A stretch of DNA of 64,000 bases from CAWARU01 sp963784575. Its GTDB lineage: Bacteria > Pseudomonadota > Gammaproteobacteria > UBA6186 > Azoamicaceae. The stretch's first letter is position 1; every line of letters begins with the position of its first letter. The DNA lies in the NCBI GenBank assembly GCA_963784575.1, contig CAWARU010000002.1:419961-483960 (forward strand), written 5' to 3'. This document shows positions 17,443-25,970 of the stretch, in pieces. The translations under genes were made by a program, and so were the position numbers. The notes under the pieces were generated by a model. It was not told where the DNA came from and did no database searches. It saw only the letters and a list, made by a program, of their open reading frames with translations.

Positions 17443-20400
17443 ATGAGTTATAAATTTACTTTAGATGACGATAAATTAACGCTAGAAGCGATTGCCGAAG
17501 GTAATAATATTGAATACTTTAAAGGAGTCCTGCGGCAAATCGATAACCTAGAAGTGCCCATTCGTACCGGTGAAAAGATACGAAAATATAGCAAGCAGCA
17601 AGCTGCTGAAGTTGCTATCGATAAAGTTGAGACGCTGCTGACATTTGTGGTCAGAAACAATCAACTCGAAGCGGCAAAAATTCTACTGGATAAGCATGTT
17701 TCACTGGAAAGTACTGATGAATCAGGAGACACCGCCCTGCAAATTGCAGCAAGTCAGGGGAATTTTGTGCTCTGCGAATTATTGATCAAAGCGGGCGCAA
17801 ATGTTAATGCCAGAAATAAGAAGGGAGAGACACCGCTGCATAAGATCTTGCGTTTCAAACCTGAAGGTCTCACCCAAATAGATCAACAGGAAAAGATCTA
17901 CGAGCTGCTGGTTCAGCAAGGAGCCGATGTGAATGCCAAAACGAAGGTCGGCACTTCGCCGTTACATCTCGCAGCTACTCAAAATACCCGTAGGATCATA
18001 AAAGATCTTATTGCAAGGCGAGCAGATATCAATGCCGCCACCAAGAAGGTTAAGATAACACCATTTCATCTCATCGTGAAATACAACGATCCAGAGATGG
18101 TGAGATTTTTCATTAAGAATGGCGCAGATATCAAAGCCAAAACGGAAGCAGGTATGACGGCAGTACATTTTGCAACTTCTGGAAGCAAGCCGGGTAATAT
18201 TACAGAACTGCTGGCATATCGTCCTAACCTTGATGCTGTCACAAAAAGCAGAAAATTCCCTAAGGAGACATTGGCTGGCCGCACTCCTTTAGATATTGCC
18301 TTAGAGCATCGGGATATCCCGATGCTGGATTATTTGCTGCAACGAGGAGCAAGAATCGATAGCTTGAATTATCCTTTTTTTCGAGCGCATTATTCCAGAA
18401 AGGTCATTGCAAAAATAGACGATTTCCACCGAGAAATCCCATACAAACTCCTTAAATGGCTCATAGAACATCGAGTGCGTTGGAGCACCGATTATCCCCA
18501 TGCTGTCTATGCAGGATTGAATAACGATATTCAATTAATGGATGCTCTATTAGCCGAGAATTTAAAACCTCCCACTACTCTGCTCACCTGGGCTGCAGAA
18601 AAAAATAACGTCGTAATGGCAAAATGGCTCTTTGATAAAGCCAAAATGAACAAAGAAGTAAATTTGGACTGGTTCGTGAAAGAGTTGATGAGCGTTGCCT
18701 TAAGAAATAATAATCAAGATGTTTTGGAATTTTTATTTTCTCGTCTTAATTATCCTATACAACGATTAATTGCTTCAGCGGCCAATTCCGGTGATTTAAA
18801 CTTGATCAAATGGCTTATGACCAAACCAAACGCTAGCGTGGAAGTAGATCTACCAATCAATAGCGTACCGCCCTTCGCATCCGCTTTGTACAATGCAACT
18901 TTAAATGGCAATCAGGAAATCATGGAATATCTGATAGATCATGGGGCAAAGCTGGATGCTATTGCAGAGCCAAATGGCAAAACCATACTGCATGCTGCTG
19001 CCACGAAGGACAGAGGCACAGTAGAATATATCTATAATAAAATTCGGAAGCAAGGAAAGACGCCTCCTGAAATTTTATTGAATAAAACAGACAACCTAGG
19101 TGCGCCTCCTTTAATGTATGCAGCTGGCCGAGATGATGTGATCAGGTTTCTAGTTGAAAGAGGAGCAGAAGTCGAGACTGCACATTCCAAAGGGAGTAAC
19201 ATTTTACATTACATTTTTCAAGAAGGACTGCAAAGTCCAGATCTCGTTGACTTTCTGGTCAGCCATGCTGAACATCCATCACAATTCATGAATAAAACCA
19301 ACACAGATGGTCAACTTCCTATAGATTTGGCCATCTATTTTCATAGATTACCTGCTCTTAAACGATTGATGAATCTTGGAGCGAGTTGTTTCACCACAAC
19401 TATTGAATTCATTAAAAAGCATTGCAAGGCTTCTGATGAAACTGAAATTTTTCAAGCCAGCATGAATCTAGTTGAAGCTACCGATCCTAGAAAGTACTCA
19501 AAGTATCAAAACAATATAGATGAATATCTGCTGCTTCTGGGCCCCGCCTTAAATCTTCGCTATAGAGATAAACAGACTATTTTACAGAAGGCTGTCATTA
19601 ATAATATGGTGGAACTCGCCACAAAGATACTTGATCATGCTTTGAGTGTTGAGGCTCTTGGCAAATCCATCATCAATGCTCAAGATGACAGTGGAAATAC
19701 GGCCTTACATCTTGCAGCCAATGCTGGTAATCAAGCAATGGTTTCACTCCTGATAAGCAAATATGCTGAAATTGACGCGCAAAATGCTGATGGAAACACG
19801 CCTCTCGGACTTGCAGTATTAATGGGCCGCAAAGAGGCGGTAGAGGCACTGCTGCAACATGATCCCCTGCCGCGCTTTGATATACGTAATCAGCAGAGTC
19901 AAAGCATTTTGGCTATGGCAGCGGATACGGCTAAAAAATATCCTGAGAGCTACGTTCCCTATATTTATGCCTTGTTATTGTGCCAGAGCTTGAAGGACAT
20001 GAAAAATCCGGATATGGGAGATCCGGCTGCAAGGAATGCTTTTTTAAAGCAAAAACATGCATTTCTTACATCATTAAAAAAACAAATCGCAGTCCTGCAG
20101 GAACAAGGACAAGACAGTTTAAGAAACATTATTTTGTCTAAGGCCGCTGAAATCTTGTCTGACAGTGAAAAAGCAACTTTTGACCCAGTGGAAGACCCAG
20201 TGCAAGCCTATGCTTTCGCCGATGCAGTCACTAAACAACAAGACAATCCTGCGATGTTTCAAGCTGCACAGGAACGCTGTATCCAACTTTTGATAGAATT
20301 CCCAAGCAATATATATTTTACGCGAACCGAGTCATTTCCAAAGGTTTTCGTGCCAGAGTATGGAGCAGATTCCCATCCTGAGATTACGAGCCTAGATGAA

Positions 20401-20988
20401 ACAGCTACACCTCTAGATGTAGACGCGAAAATCCAATCAGAACCACGATCGGAACTGCTATCAGAACTGCAACAGGAAGTTTTTTTCAAGCATTATTTAG
20501 CGCTAAACAAAGAGTCTCAAGAAAAATATCCCTTGGCAAGATTTATGAAAGCTTATATTACGGGTGATGACTCTTTGAGGCCGGAAAGAAAAGAGCGGCA
20601 GGAGGAACAACAACGGCTTATTACTAAGCTCGAAAAAGTGCAGAATACTACGAGCTCGACACTATTAGCGATGTTGCAAACAATAAAAGAGCAGAACAGA
20701 GAAACTGCTAAAGAAAGAGCGGCACTAGAACAGCAATTACAAGATATGCAAAGAGAACGTGATCAAGCGCTCCAAAAGGCCGATCGCACTGCACTCAGAC
20801 TTAAGCATGCAGAGGCTGAAGTAAAACAAATGCGAGAATCTGCTACAAGGCGTGCAGGAAAGCCTAAAGTTACCGCCGCAAAATCAATGACCGTTGCCTA
20901 CCAAGCAAAATCAAGCTCATCCACTGAGGTGAAAGCTAGAAAAGAACCAGATTCTAAACCGGATAAACCAACCTACGGAAGAGATTAA
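17443..20988 (+). CDS. Giant ankyrin-repeat protein with C-terminal coiled coil
   Basis: This is an 1181-residue protein. Ankyrin units are clear at about residues 64-330 (TALQIAASQGNFVLCELLI, TPLHKIL, SPLHLAATQNTRRIIKDLI, AVHFATSG, TPLDIALEHRDIPMLDYLL). Degenerate units occupy about 360-640, and two more good units lie at about 750-815 (TALHLAANAGNQAMVSLLI, TPLGLAVLMGRKEAVEALL). Residues about 1040-1130 form a charged coiled coil (ERAALEQQLQDMQRERDQAL), followed by a basic Lys/Ser/Pro tail. There is no signal peptide. GGAG upstream supports ATG 17443. A secreted scaffold or effector role is inference. Confidence 0.9.
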   Translation: MSYKFTLDDDKLTLEAIAEGNNIEYFKGVLRQIDNLEVPIRTGEKIRKYSKQQAAEVAIDKVETLLTFVVRNNQLEAAKILLDKHVSLESTDESGDTALQIAASQGNFVLCELLIKAGANVNARNKKGETPLHKILRFKPEGLTQIDQQEKIYELLVQQGADVNAKTKVGTSPLHLAATQNTRRIIKDLIARRADINAATKKVKITPFHLIVKYNDPEMVRFFIKNGADIKAKTEAGMTAVHFATSGSKPGNITELLAYRPNLDAVTKSRKFPKETLAGRTPLDIALEHRDIPMLDYLLQRGARIDSLNYPFFRAHYSRKVIAKIDDFHREIPYKLLKWLIEHRVRWSTDYPHAVYAGLNNDIQLMDALLAENLKPPTTLLTWAAEKNNVVMAKWLFDKAKMNKEVNLDWFVKELMSVALRNNNQDVLEFLFSRLNYPIQRLIASAANSGDLNLIKWLMTKPNASVEVDLPINSVPPFASALYNATLNGNQEIMEYLIDHGAKLDAIAEPNGKTILHAAATKDRGTVEYIYNKIRKQGKTPPEILLNKTDNLGAPPLMYAAGRDDVIRFLVERGAEVETAHSKGSNILHYIFQEGLQSPDLVDFLVSHAEHPSQFMNKTNTDGQLPIDLAIYFHRLPALKRLMNLGASCFTTTIEFIKKHCKASDETEIFQASMNLVEATDPRKYSKYQNNIDEYLLLLGPALNLRYRDKQTILQKAVINNMVELATKILDHALSVEALGKSIINAQDDSGNTALHLAANAGNQAMVSLLISKYAEIDAQNADGNTPLGLAVLMGRKEAVEALLQHDPLPRFDIRNQQSQSILAMAADTAKKYPESYVPYIYALLLCQSLKDMKNPDMGDPAARNAFLKQKHAFLTSLKKQIAVLQEQGQDSLRNIILSKAAEILSDSEKATFDPVEDPVQAYAFADAVTKQQDNPAMFQAAQERCIQLLIEFPSNIYFTRTESFPKVFVPEYGADSHPEITSLDETATPLDVDAKIQSEPRSELLSELQQEVFFKHYLALNKESQEKYPLARFMKAYITGDDSLRPERKERQEEQQRLITKLEKVQNTTSSTLLAMLQTIKEQNRETAKERAALEQQLQDMQRERDQALQKADRTALRLKHAEAEVKQMRESATRRAGKPKVTAAKSMTVAYQAKSSSSTEVKARKEPDSKPDKPTYGRD

Positions 20989-21103
20989 AGTTCTCGCACT
21001 GTAGCTAATAGATTTCATCTATTAGCTACATAACTAAGATAAATTTTCAAGGAACGATGCTATAGTTAAATAAGATATTCTGATTGGAAGGTCTTTCAAT
21101 ACT

Positions 21104-22168
21104 ATGGCAAAAGAAACCCACAACAACATCGCCCACACGATGCTGGATTTGATCGGCAACACCCCTTTGGTACAATTAAATAAAATTGCAAAGCATTACA
21201 ATATTTCAAAGACCAAAATCTATGCCAAACTAGAATTCTTAAACCCTTCCGGCAGTGTCAAAGATCGCATGGCGAAGTATATCATCGATTATGCTGAAAA
21301 AGCTGGCTTATTAAAACCAAACGGTGTGATAGTAGAGAACTCCTCAGGAAATACAGGCACTTCACTCGCCATGATAGCTGCGATCAAAGGCTATCAATGC
21401 ATCATTACGATGCCAGATAAAATGAGTGATGAGAAGAAAGGCTTGATGGAAGCTTTTGGTGCTAAGGTGGTCGTTGCGCCTACCGATGTCCCCCCCGATT
21501 CGGAACAAAGTTATTACAGCATGGCTCGCCGCATTGCGAAAGAAACGCCCAATTCTTATTATCCCGATCAATACAATAATCCTAAAAATATTGAAGCACA
21601 CTATCATACTACCGGGCCTGAAATCTGGGAGCAGACGGGAGGTAAGATAGATATTTTGATCGCGGGCGTGGGTACTGGTGGAACGCTCTCCGGCGCTGCA
21701 AAATTTTTGAAAGAACAAAATAAAAACATCAAAATGGTTGCGGTAGATCCCGAAGGATCGGTTTTCTATGATTATTTCAAGACCAGAAAATTAATAAAAC
21801 CCCATACTTATCAAGTAGAAGGCATCGGGGAAGATTACTTGGTAAAAGCACTAGATTTCAACATGATTGATGATATGGTCCAAGTAACAGACCAACAAGC
21901 GTTTTTGCTGACGCGCGAACTCTGCAGAGCAGAAGGGCTTTTTGCGGGAGGCTCAAGCGGGGGTGCCCTCTATGGCGCATTGAAAATTGCAATGCAATAT
22001 GAAGAAAAAGCACCGAACAAAGCTTTAAATCTGGTCGTTATTTTACCAGACTCCGGGAATCGCTATCTCAGTAAAATTTACAATACTGAATGGATGCAAA
22101 ACAAAGGCTATTTTTCAAATGAAGATGAGGCCTTGAATTTCAATATGGCTCAGAGTTTATCTTCATGA
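21104..22168 (+). CDS. Cystathionine beta-synthase (PLP-dependent)
   Basis: This is a 354-residue fold-type II PLP enzyme. The PLP lysine is K53 in NPSGSVKDRM, the Asn loop is SSGNTGTS and the phosphate loop is GTGGTLSG. The segments PDKMSDEKKGLMEAFGA and VEGIGEDYLVKALDF fit cystathionine beta-synthase better than cysteine synthase CysK, and there are no C-terminal CBS-pair domains. It is expected to condense homocysteine with serine to cystathionine. GGAAGG lies upstream of the ATG. Its stop overlaps the next start by four bases (ATGA), so the two genes form an operon for reverse transsulfuration. The CBS-versus-CysK choice rests on motifs and context. Confidence 0.87.
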   Translation: MAKETHNNIAHTMLDLIGNTPLVQLNKIAKHYNISKTKIYAKLEFLNPSGSVKDRMAKYIIDYAEKAGLLKPNGVIVENSSGNTGTSLAMIAAIKGYQCIITMPDKMSDEKKGLMEAFGAKVVVAPTDVPPDSEQSYYSMARRIAKETPNSYYPDQYNNPKNIEAHYHTTGPEIWEQTGGKIDILIAGVGTGGTLSGAAKFLKEQNKNIKMVAVDPEGSVFYDYFKTRKLIKPHTYQVEGIGEDYLVKALDFNMIDDMVQVTDQQAFLLTRELCRAEGLFAGGSSGGALYGALKIAMQYEEKAPNKALNLVVILPDSGNRYLSKIYNTEWMQNKGYFSNEDEALNFNMAQSLSS

Positions 22169-23325
22169 AATTTGAAACGCGCGCCATACATGTCGGTGAA
22201 GAACCAAATCTAGAACCAGGAGGTGCTGGTGATGTTGTTTCACCCATTCATCTTTCTTCCACATTTGCACGCAGAAAAGTGGATAAGCCGACACAAGGCT
22301 ATGAATATTCTCGCAGCCTAAATCCCACCAGAAAAGCCCTGGAAGCACGCTTTGCTTCATTGGAAAATGCCAAGTTTGGACTGGCATTTGCATCCGGTAT
22401 GGCAGCTGCCACCACTTTAATGCCAGCGATGCTTAAGTCTGATGATCATATTGTGGCTTTTGATGATCTCTATGGGGGTTCGAAGCGCTTATTCAATCGA
22501 ATTCTTGCTGAACGCTTTAACATCTCAATTACTTATGTGGACGCGAGAGACATCAATAAAGTGCTTGAGGCAATTCAATCCAATACGCGCATGATATGGC
22601 TTGAGACCCCAACCAATCCTCTTCTCAAACTCTGTGACATTCATGAAATTGCCCAAGTTGCGAAACAGAAAGGATTAGTTCTGGTCGTTGACAATACTTT
22701 CATGAGCCCTTATTTCCAGAATCCGCTCAATTTAGGCGCTGACATCGTCATTCATAGCACTACAAAATATATCAATGGGCATAGCGATTCCATCGGCGGC
22801 GCTCTCATGCTGAATAATCCTGAATACTTTGATAAAATCAAATTTTCACAAAATGCGCTCGGCGCCATTCTTTCTCCCTTTGACTCCTATATGGTACTCC
22901 GAGGCATCAAAACACTTGCTGTCCGAATGCGGCAACATGAAGAAAATGCACTGGCCATCAGTCAATTCCTGGAAAATCGCAAGGAAGTTGCTCGAGTTTA
23001 CTACCCGGGTCTTAAATCCCATAGCCAATATGATTTGGCACGAGAACAAATGCGGGGGTTTGGGGGCATGATTTCTTTTGAATTGGATTGTGATCTGGAA
23101 GGGACCAAACGTTATGTCGAAGCCTTAAAATATTTTCTGATTGCAGAAAGTTTGGGCGGTGTTGAATCACTCGTTGAGATCCCTTCTATTATGACACATG
23201 CCTCCATTCCAAAACACGATCGCGAAAAAATTGGTTTAAAAGATAATTTGATACGTTTGTCTGTTGGCATTGAGCATCAGGAAGATTTGATCAATGATTT
23301 GACCCAGGCATTTCAAGCTATTTAA
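22165..23325 (+). CDS. Cystathionine gamma-lyase / gamma-synthase family PLP enzyme
   Basis: This is a 386-residue Cys/Met-metabolism fold-type I enzyme. The PLP lysine is K201 in HSTTKYINGHSD. Other motifs are YEYSRSLNPTR (phosphate/substrate), ASGMAA, WLETPTNPLL and VDNTFMSP. It is coupled to the upstream CBS gene, so cystathionine gamma-lyase (cystathionine to cysteine, 2-oxobutyrate and ammonia) is the most economical assignment. Gamma-synthase activity cannot be excluded from sequence. Together the pair would let the cell make cysteine from methionine-derived homocysteine. Confidence 0.88.
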   Translation: MKFETRAIHVGEEPNLEPGGAGDVVSPIHLSSTFARRKVDKPTQGYEYSRSLNPTRKALEARFASLENAKFGLAFASGMAAATTLMPAMLKSDDHIVAFDDLYGGSKRLFNRILAERFNISITYVDARDINKVLEAIQSNTRMIWLETPTNPLLKLCDIHEIAQVAKQKGLVLVVDNTFMSPYFQNPLNLGADIVIHSTTKYINGHSDSIGGALMLNNPEYFDKIKFSQNALGAILSPFDSYMVLRGIKTLAVRMRQHEENALAISQFLENRKEVARVYYPGLKSHSQYDLAREQMRGFGGMISFELDCDLEGTKRYVEALKYFLIAESLGGVESLVEIPSIMTHASIPKHDREKIGLKDNLIRLSVGIEHQEDLINDLTQAFQAI

Positions 23326-23390
23326 TTACAAGCTATTTGATTTGGTGATTTAGTGATTTAATTTTTTTAATTTTGAGAGGAGCTATTGAT

Positions 23391-23954
23391 ATGAAAGATT
23401 TTGTTAAAAAAGGATTTGTTAAAAAAAGTGCTGCAATGATTGTCGCTTTAGGCTTACTTGGATGTATTGCATCAGCCCATGCAGCAGTAGATCAAACCGC
23501 GGCTAAAATTCTCATGCCAAAAGATCTCAAATGGGGCCCACCCGTGAACAATACCCCCCAAGAAGTCAGCATGGCTTTGATACTCGGCAACCCAACCAAA
23601 CCAGGCCCATTTACCCTCCGCATGAAAATGCCCGCAAACTTTAAAATGGATCCACACAAAGTTGATGTTGAACAAAATATTACGGTACTGTCTGGCAGTC
23701 TAAATATGGGTTTTGGTGATAAATATGATAAAAATGCCACCACCAAACTGCCCACGGGAGCATTCTTTATATTGCCTGCCAATAATGTCCATTATCTCTG
23801 GACTGATGAGGAATGTGTGGTGCAGATTACGGGAAATGGACCGCTGAAACTCGATTTCATCAAAAAACCGGGTGAAACTGGCGCTGTGGCAACTGGCGGG
23901 GCTGCCGGTGCTGCAACGACTCCCACAGCAGGTGCAGAGCAGAAAAAACCTTAA
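23391..23954 (+). CDS. Exported cupin-domain protein
   Basis: This is a 187-residue protein with a signal peptide (KK start, hydrophobic core MIVALGLLGCIASAHA). A cupin beta-barrel follows: DPHKVDVEQNITVLSGSLN, then LPTGAFFILPANNVHYLW, which give the two conserved cupin motifs with His and Glu/Gln metal-type residues. It resembles periplasmic DUF4437/cupin_2 proteins of unknown substrate. The C-terminus is an Ala/Gly/Thr-rich tail. AGAGGAG upstream selects ATG 23391 over TTG 23373. It follows the transsulfuration pair by 65 bp and is closed by a strong terminator. Confidence 0.8.
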   Translation: MKDFVKKGFVKKSAAMIVALGLLGCIASAHAAVDQTAAKILMPKDLKWGPPVNNTPQEVSMALILGNPTKPGPFTLRMKMPANFKMDPHKVDVEQNITVLSGSLNMGFGDKYDKNATTKLPTGAFFILPANNVHYLWTDEECVVQITGNGPLKLDFIKKPGETGAVATGGAAGAATTPTAGAEQKKP

Positions 23955-23965
23955 GTAAAGATTTT

Positions 23966-23994
23966 AAGCGGGCGGCCCCCTCCGCCCGCTTTTC
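23966..23994 (+). terminator. Rho-independent terminator after the cupin gene
   Basis: AAGCGGGCGG (23966-23975) pairs perfectly with CCGCCCGCTT (23982-23991) around CCCCCT, and the T-run continues to 23993. It lies 11 bp after the stop. Confidence 0.85.
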
Positions 23995-24019
23995 AAGTCA
24001 AATTTACTAGTATATAATA
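23990..24019 (+). promoter_or_regulatory. Predicted promoter of the MFS gene
   Basis: A perfect -10 TATAAT (24014-24019) lies 18 bp after TTTTCA (23990-23995), which matches the -35 consensus in four of six positions. The -35 overlaps the T-run of the preceding terminator. It is 57 bp before ATG 24077. Confidence 0.4.
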
Positions 24020-24076
24020 CAAAGCCATTTGTTTCTTTGCTAGCACTGGGTTCTAGGCCGGTTTGAGGTGGTAGTC

Positions 24077-25273
24077 ATGGCATTATTTATTACAATTCTA
24101 ATTATTTGCATACTGGCAGGCGCCGAAGTCGATCTTTTCATTCCAAGCTTTCCTGAATTGCAAAAAGTCTTTAGGCTCACACCCTTTATGGTGCAGCTCA
24201 CCTTGAGCGCTAATTTTATCCCTTATTGCATCTGCTGTCTTTTCACAGGTGCCCTGGGAGATCGCTTCAATCGCAGAACCATCATGTTACTGAGTCTTTC
24301 TATCTTTGTGATCGGGAGCTTGCTCTGCGTTTTTGCCAGCAATTTTAACATGATGATCTCAGGCCGCTTTCTGCAAGGCATGGGCATGGCAGGGCCTTCC
24401 ATTCTTGCCTATGTCGTGATAGCAGATCAGTATCCTCTGGAAAAACAACCTGCGATGCTTGGGATGTTAAATGGCATCACCACACTGGCGATGGCTTTTG
24501 CGCCAGTCATTGGCAGTTATGTCAATCTTTACTTTAATTGGCGCGGTAATTTTGTGATTTTATTGATATTGGGTGTTGTGACTCTTATTTTCGGATATTT
24601 TGTGTTTCCGAGTAGAGCGGGAGATCCCAAGGTTTCTTTATCCCCCAAGGCTTATTTGCCGTTATTTTATTCAAAAAAATTCATGATTTTTGCACTCTGT
24701 ATGTCTATTATGGGCAGCGCATATTGGACATTTATAGGCATGGCACCGATTGTTTATATGGAAGATATGGGTGTATCTCTCAAGCATTTTGGTTACTACC
24801 AAGGCGCGATAGCATTCATATTCTCTATTCTGAGCCTCTGCAGCGCCAAAATCATGGAATTATTTGGCAGTCGCAGATGCCTCAGTGTTTCGATATTTTT
24901 TTATTTTATAGGGACGCTCTGCATGCTGGCCTTGAGCATCACGAATTCACAGACGCCGCTTATTATTACCGGCGTCATGATGCTTTTTGCAGTGTCTGTG
25001 ATCTTTCCGATCAATCTATTCTATCCCATATCGCTTGAAGTGGTTCCAAATGCTAAATCTCGCGCTGCAGCCATCATACAGAGCTTTCGTCTGGTGATAA
25101 CGGCAATCGCGCTCCAGGTGGTGGGATATTACTATACTGGGCATTTTTTCCCTTTAGGTTTCGGGGTTTTTGTTCTGTCCTCCATAGCCCTGATGATAAC
25201 CTGGCATATTTTATCAAAGGGCTGGGGACATTTGGAAAATAAAATTGTGGAAGTTCCTGCCAATCCTCAGTAA
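24077..25273 (+). CDS. MFS drug-resistance transporter, Bcr/CflA type
   Basis: This is a 398-residue membrane protein with 12 predicted helices. The N-terminal DLFIPSFPELQKVFR segment, the GALGDRFNRRTIML loop between helices 2 and 3 (MFS motif A) and SGRFLQGMGMAGPSILAY in helices 4-5 are typical of the Bcr/CflA drug:H+ antiporter family. GAGGTGG before ATG 24077 supports that start over GTG 24068. The substrate is unknown. It stands alone between the cupin terminator and the convergent Sel1 locus. Confidence 0.88.
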   Translation: MALFITILIICILAGAEVDLFIPSFPELQKVFRLTPFMVQLTLSANFIPYCICCLFTGALGDRFNRRTIMLLSLSIFVIGSLLCVFASNFNMMISGRFLQGMGMAGPSILAYVVIADQYPLEKQPAMLGMLNGITTLAMAFAPVIGSYVNLYFNWRGNFVILLILGVVTLIFGYFVFPSRAGDPKVSLSPKAYLPLFYSKKFMIFALCMSIMGSAYWTFIGMAPIVYMEDMGVSLKHFGYYQGAIAFIFSILSLCSAKIMELFGSRRCLSVSIFFYFIGTLCMLALSITNSQTPLIITGVMMLFAVSVIFPINLFYPISLEVVPNAKSRAAAIIQSFRLVITAIALQVVGYYYTGHFFPLGFGVFVLSSIALMITWHILSKGWGHLENKIVEVPANPQ

Positions 25274-25334
25274 CTTTTTAGATACTTCCTGAATAGATTA
25301 GCTACCTGAAAAATTACAATTTTGATATGCGTCC

Positions 25335-25970
25335 TTAAGAAAACTTCTTAGCCTTTCTTTTGGGTTCAGATTCTGTTTCTGCTTCAGTATCATAAGGTTC
25401 TGGATCTTTATTTACCGCAAGTTCAGTAGTCTTTGTATAGAGTTCTTGGCACAATAAATATCTGGTCTTACAAAGATCCTGCCAAGCGAGTGTCGAGGGG
25501 TCATTCTTGCCTCCTTGGCGTTTTTCTGACATCAGTTCTTTAGCTTCAATGGCGAGATAGGAAATAATAATTTCTCGGATAGGGCTTTCAACATTACTAA
25601 AAAATATTCCGACAAAGTCAGTATCTAAGGGGTTTTCTGGCTTTGTTGCAAGTTTGTTTTTTCTAAACGTATCAAAATCACGCAAATAGCTCACCGCGGG
25701 TAAAAGATCACTGAATAAATTGGACTCCTCAGAATCAAATTTGGCATGGCCATAGCGTTCAATCATCCTTTCAAAATCTGCTTGGATGAAAGCTTTAAAC
25801 ATCATCTTTGAATCTGGTATAGCTTGTTTCAAGTCTAAACCCTTTGATTTATAGAATTCCTGCCTAGCCAAATTGCCTACTGCAAAACACTGTGAAGAAA
25901 TTTCAAAAATCAACTTTTTAAAATCGAGAATCGAGAAGATCGGTGTTGAATGTCCAGGGTAGTTTTGCAT
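25335..25970 (-). CDS. C-terminal part of split Sel1-locus protein
   Basis: This is a 211-codon frame; the part from about 25919 downward continues the upstream Sel1 gene in the +1 frame. The end resembles the C-terminus of the protein at 33347-34840. Both have an (E/I)IIISYL / EIILSYL helix, then S(T/S)LAWQDLC / SLVAWQELC, a Tyr-Leu stretch and a Lys/Arg-rich tail (KRKAKKFS versus KKRKFA). No enzyme motif is visible. The ATG at 25970 lies inside the upstream gene and has no ribosome site, so independent translation is doubtful. Confidence 0.6.
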   Translation of the reverse strand: MQNYPGHSTPIFSILDFKKLIFEISSQCFAVGNLARQEFYKSKGLDLKQAIPDSKMMFKAFIQADFERMIERYGHAKFDSEESNLFSDLLPAVSYLRDFDTFRKNKLATKPENPLDTDFVGIFFSNVESPIREIIISYLAIEAKELMSEKRQGGKNDPSTLAWQDLCKTRYLLCQELYTKTTELAVNKDPEPYDTEAETESEPKRKAKKFS

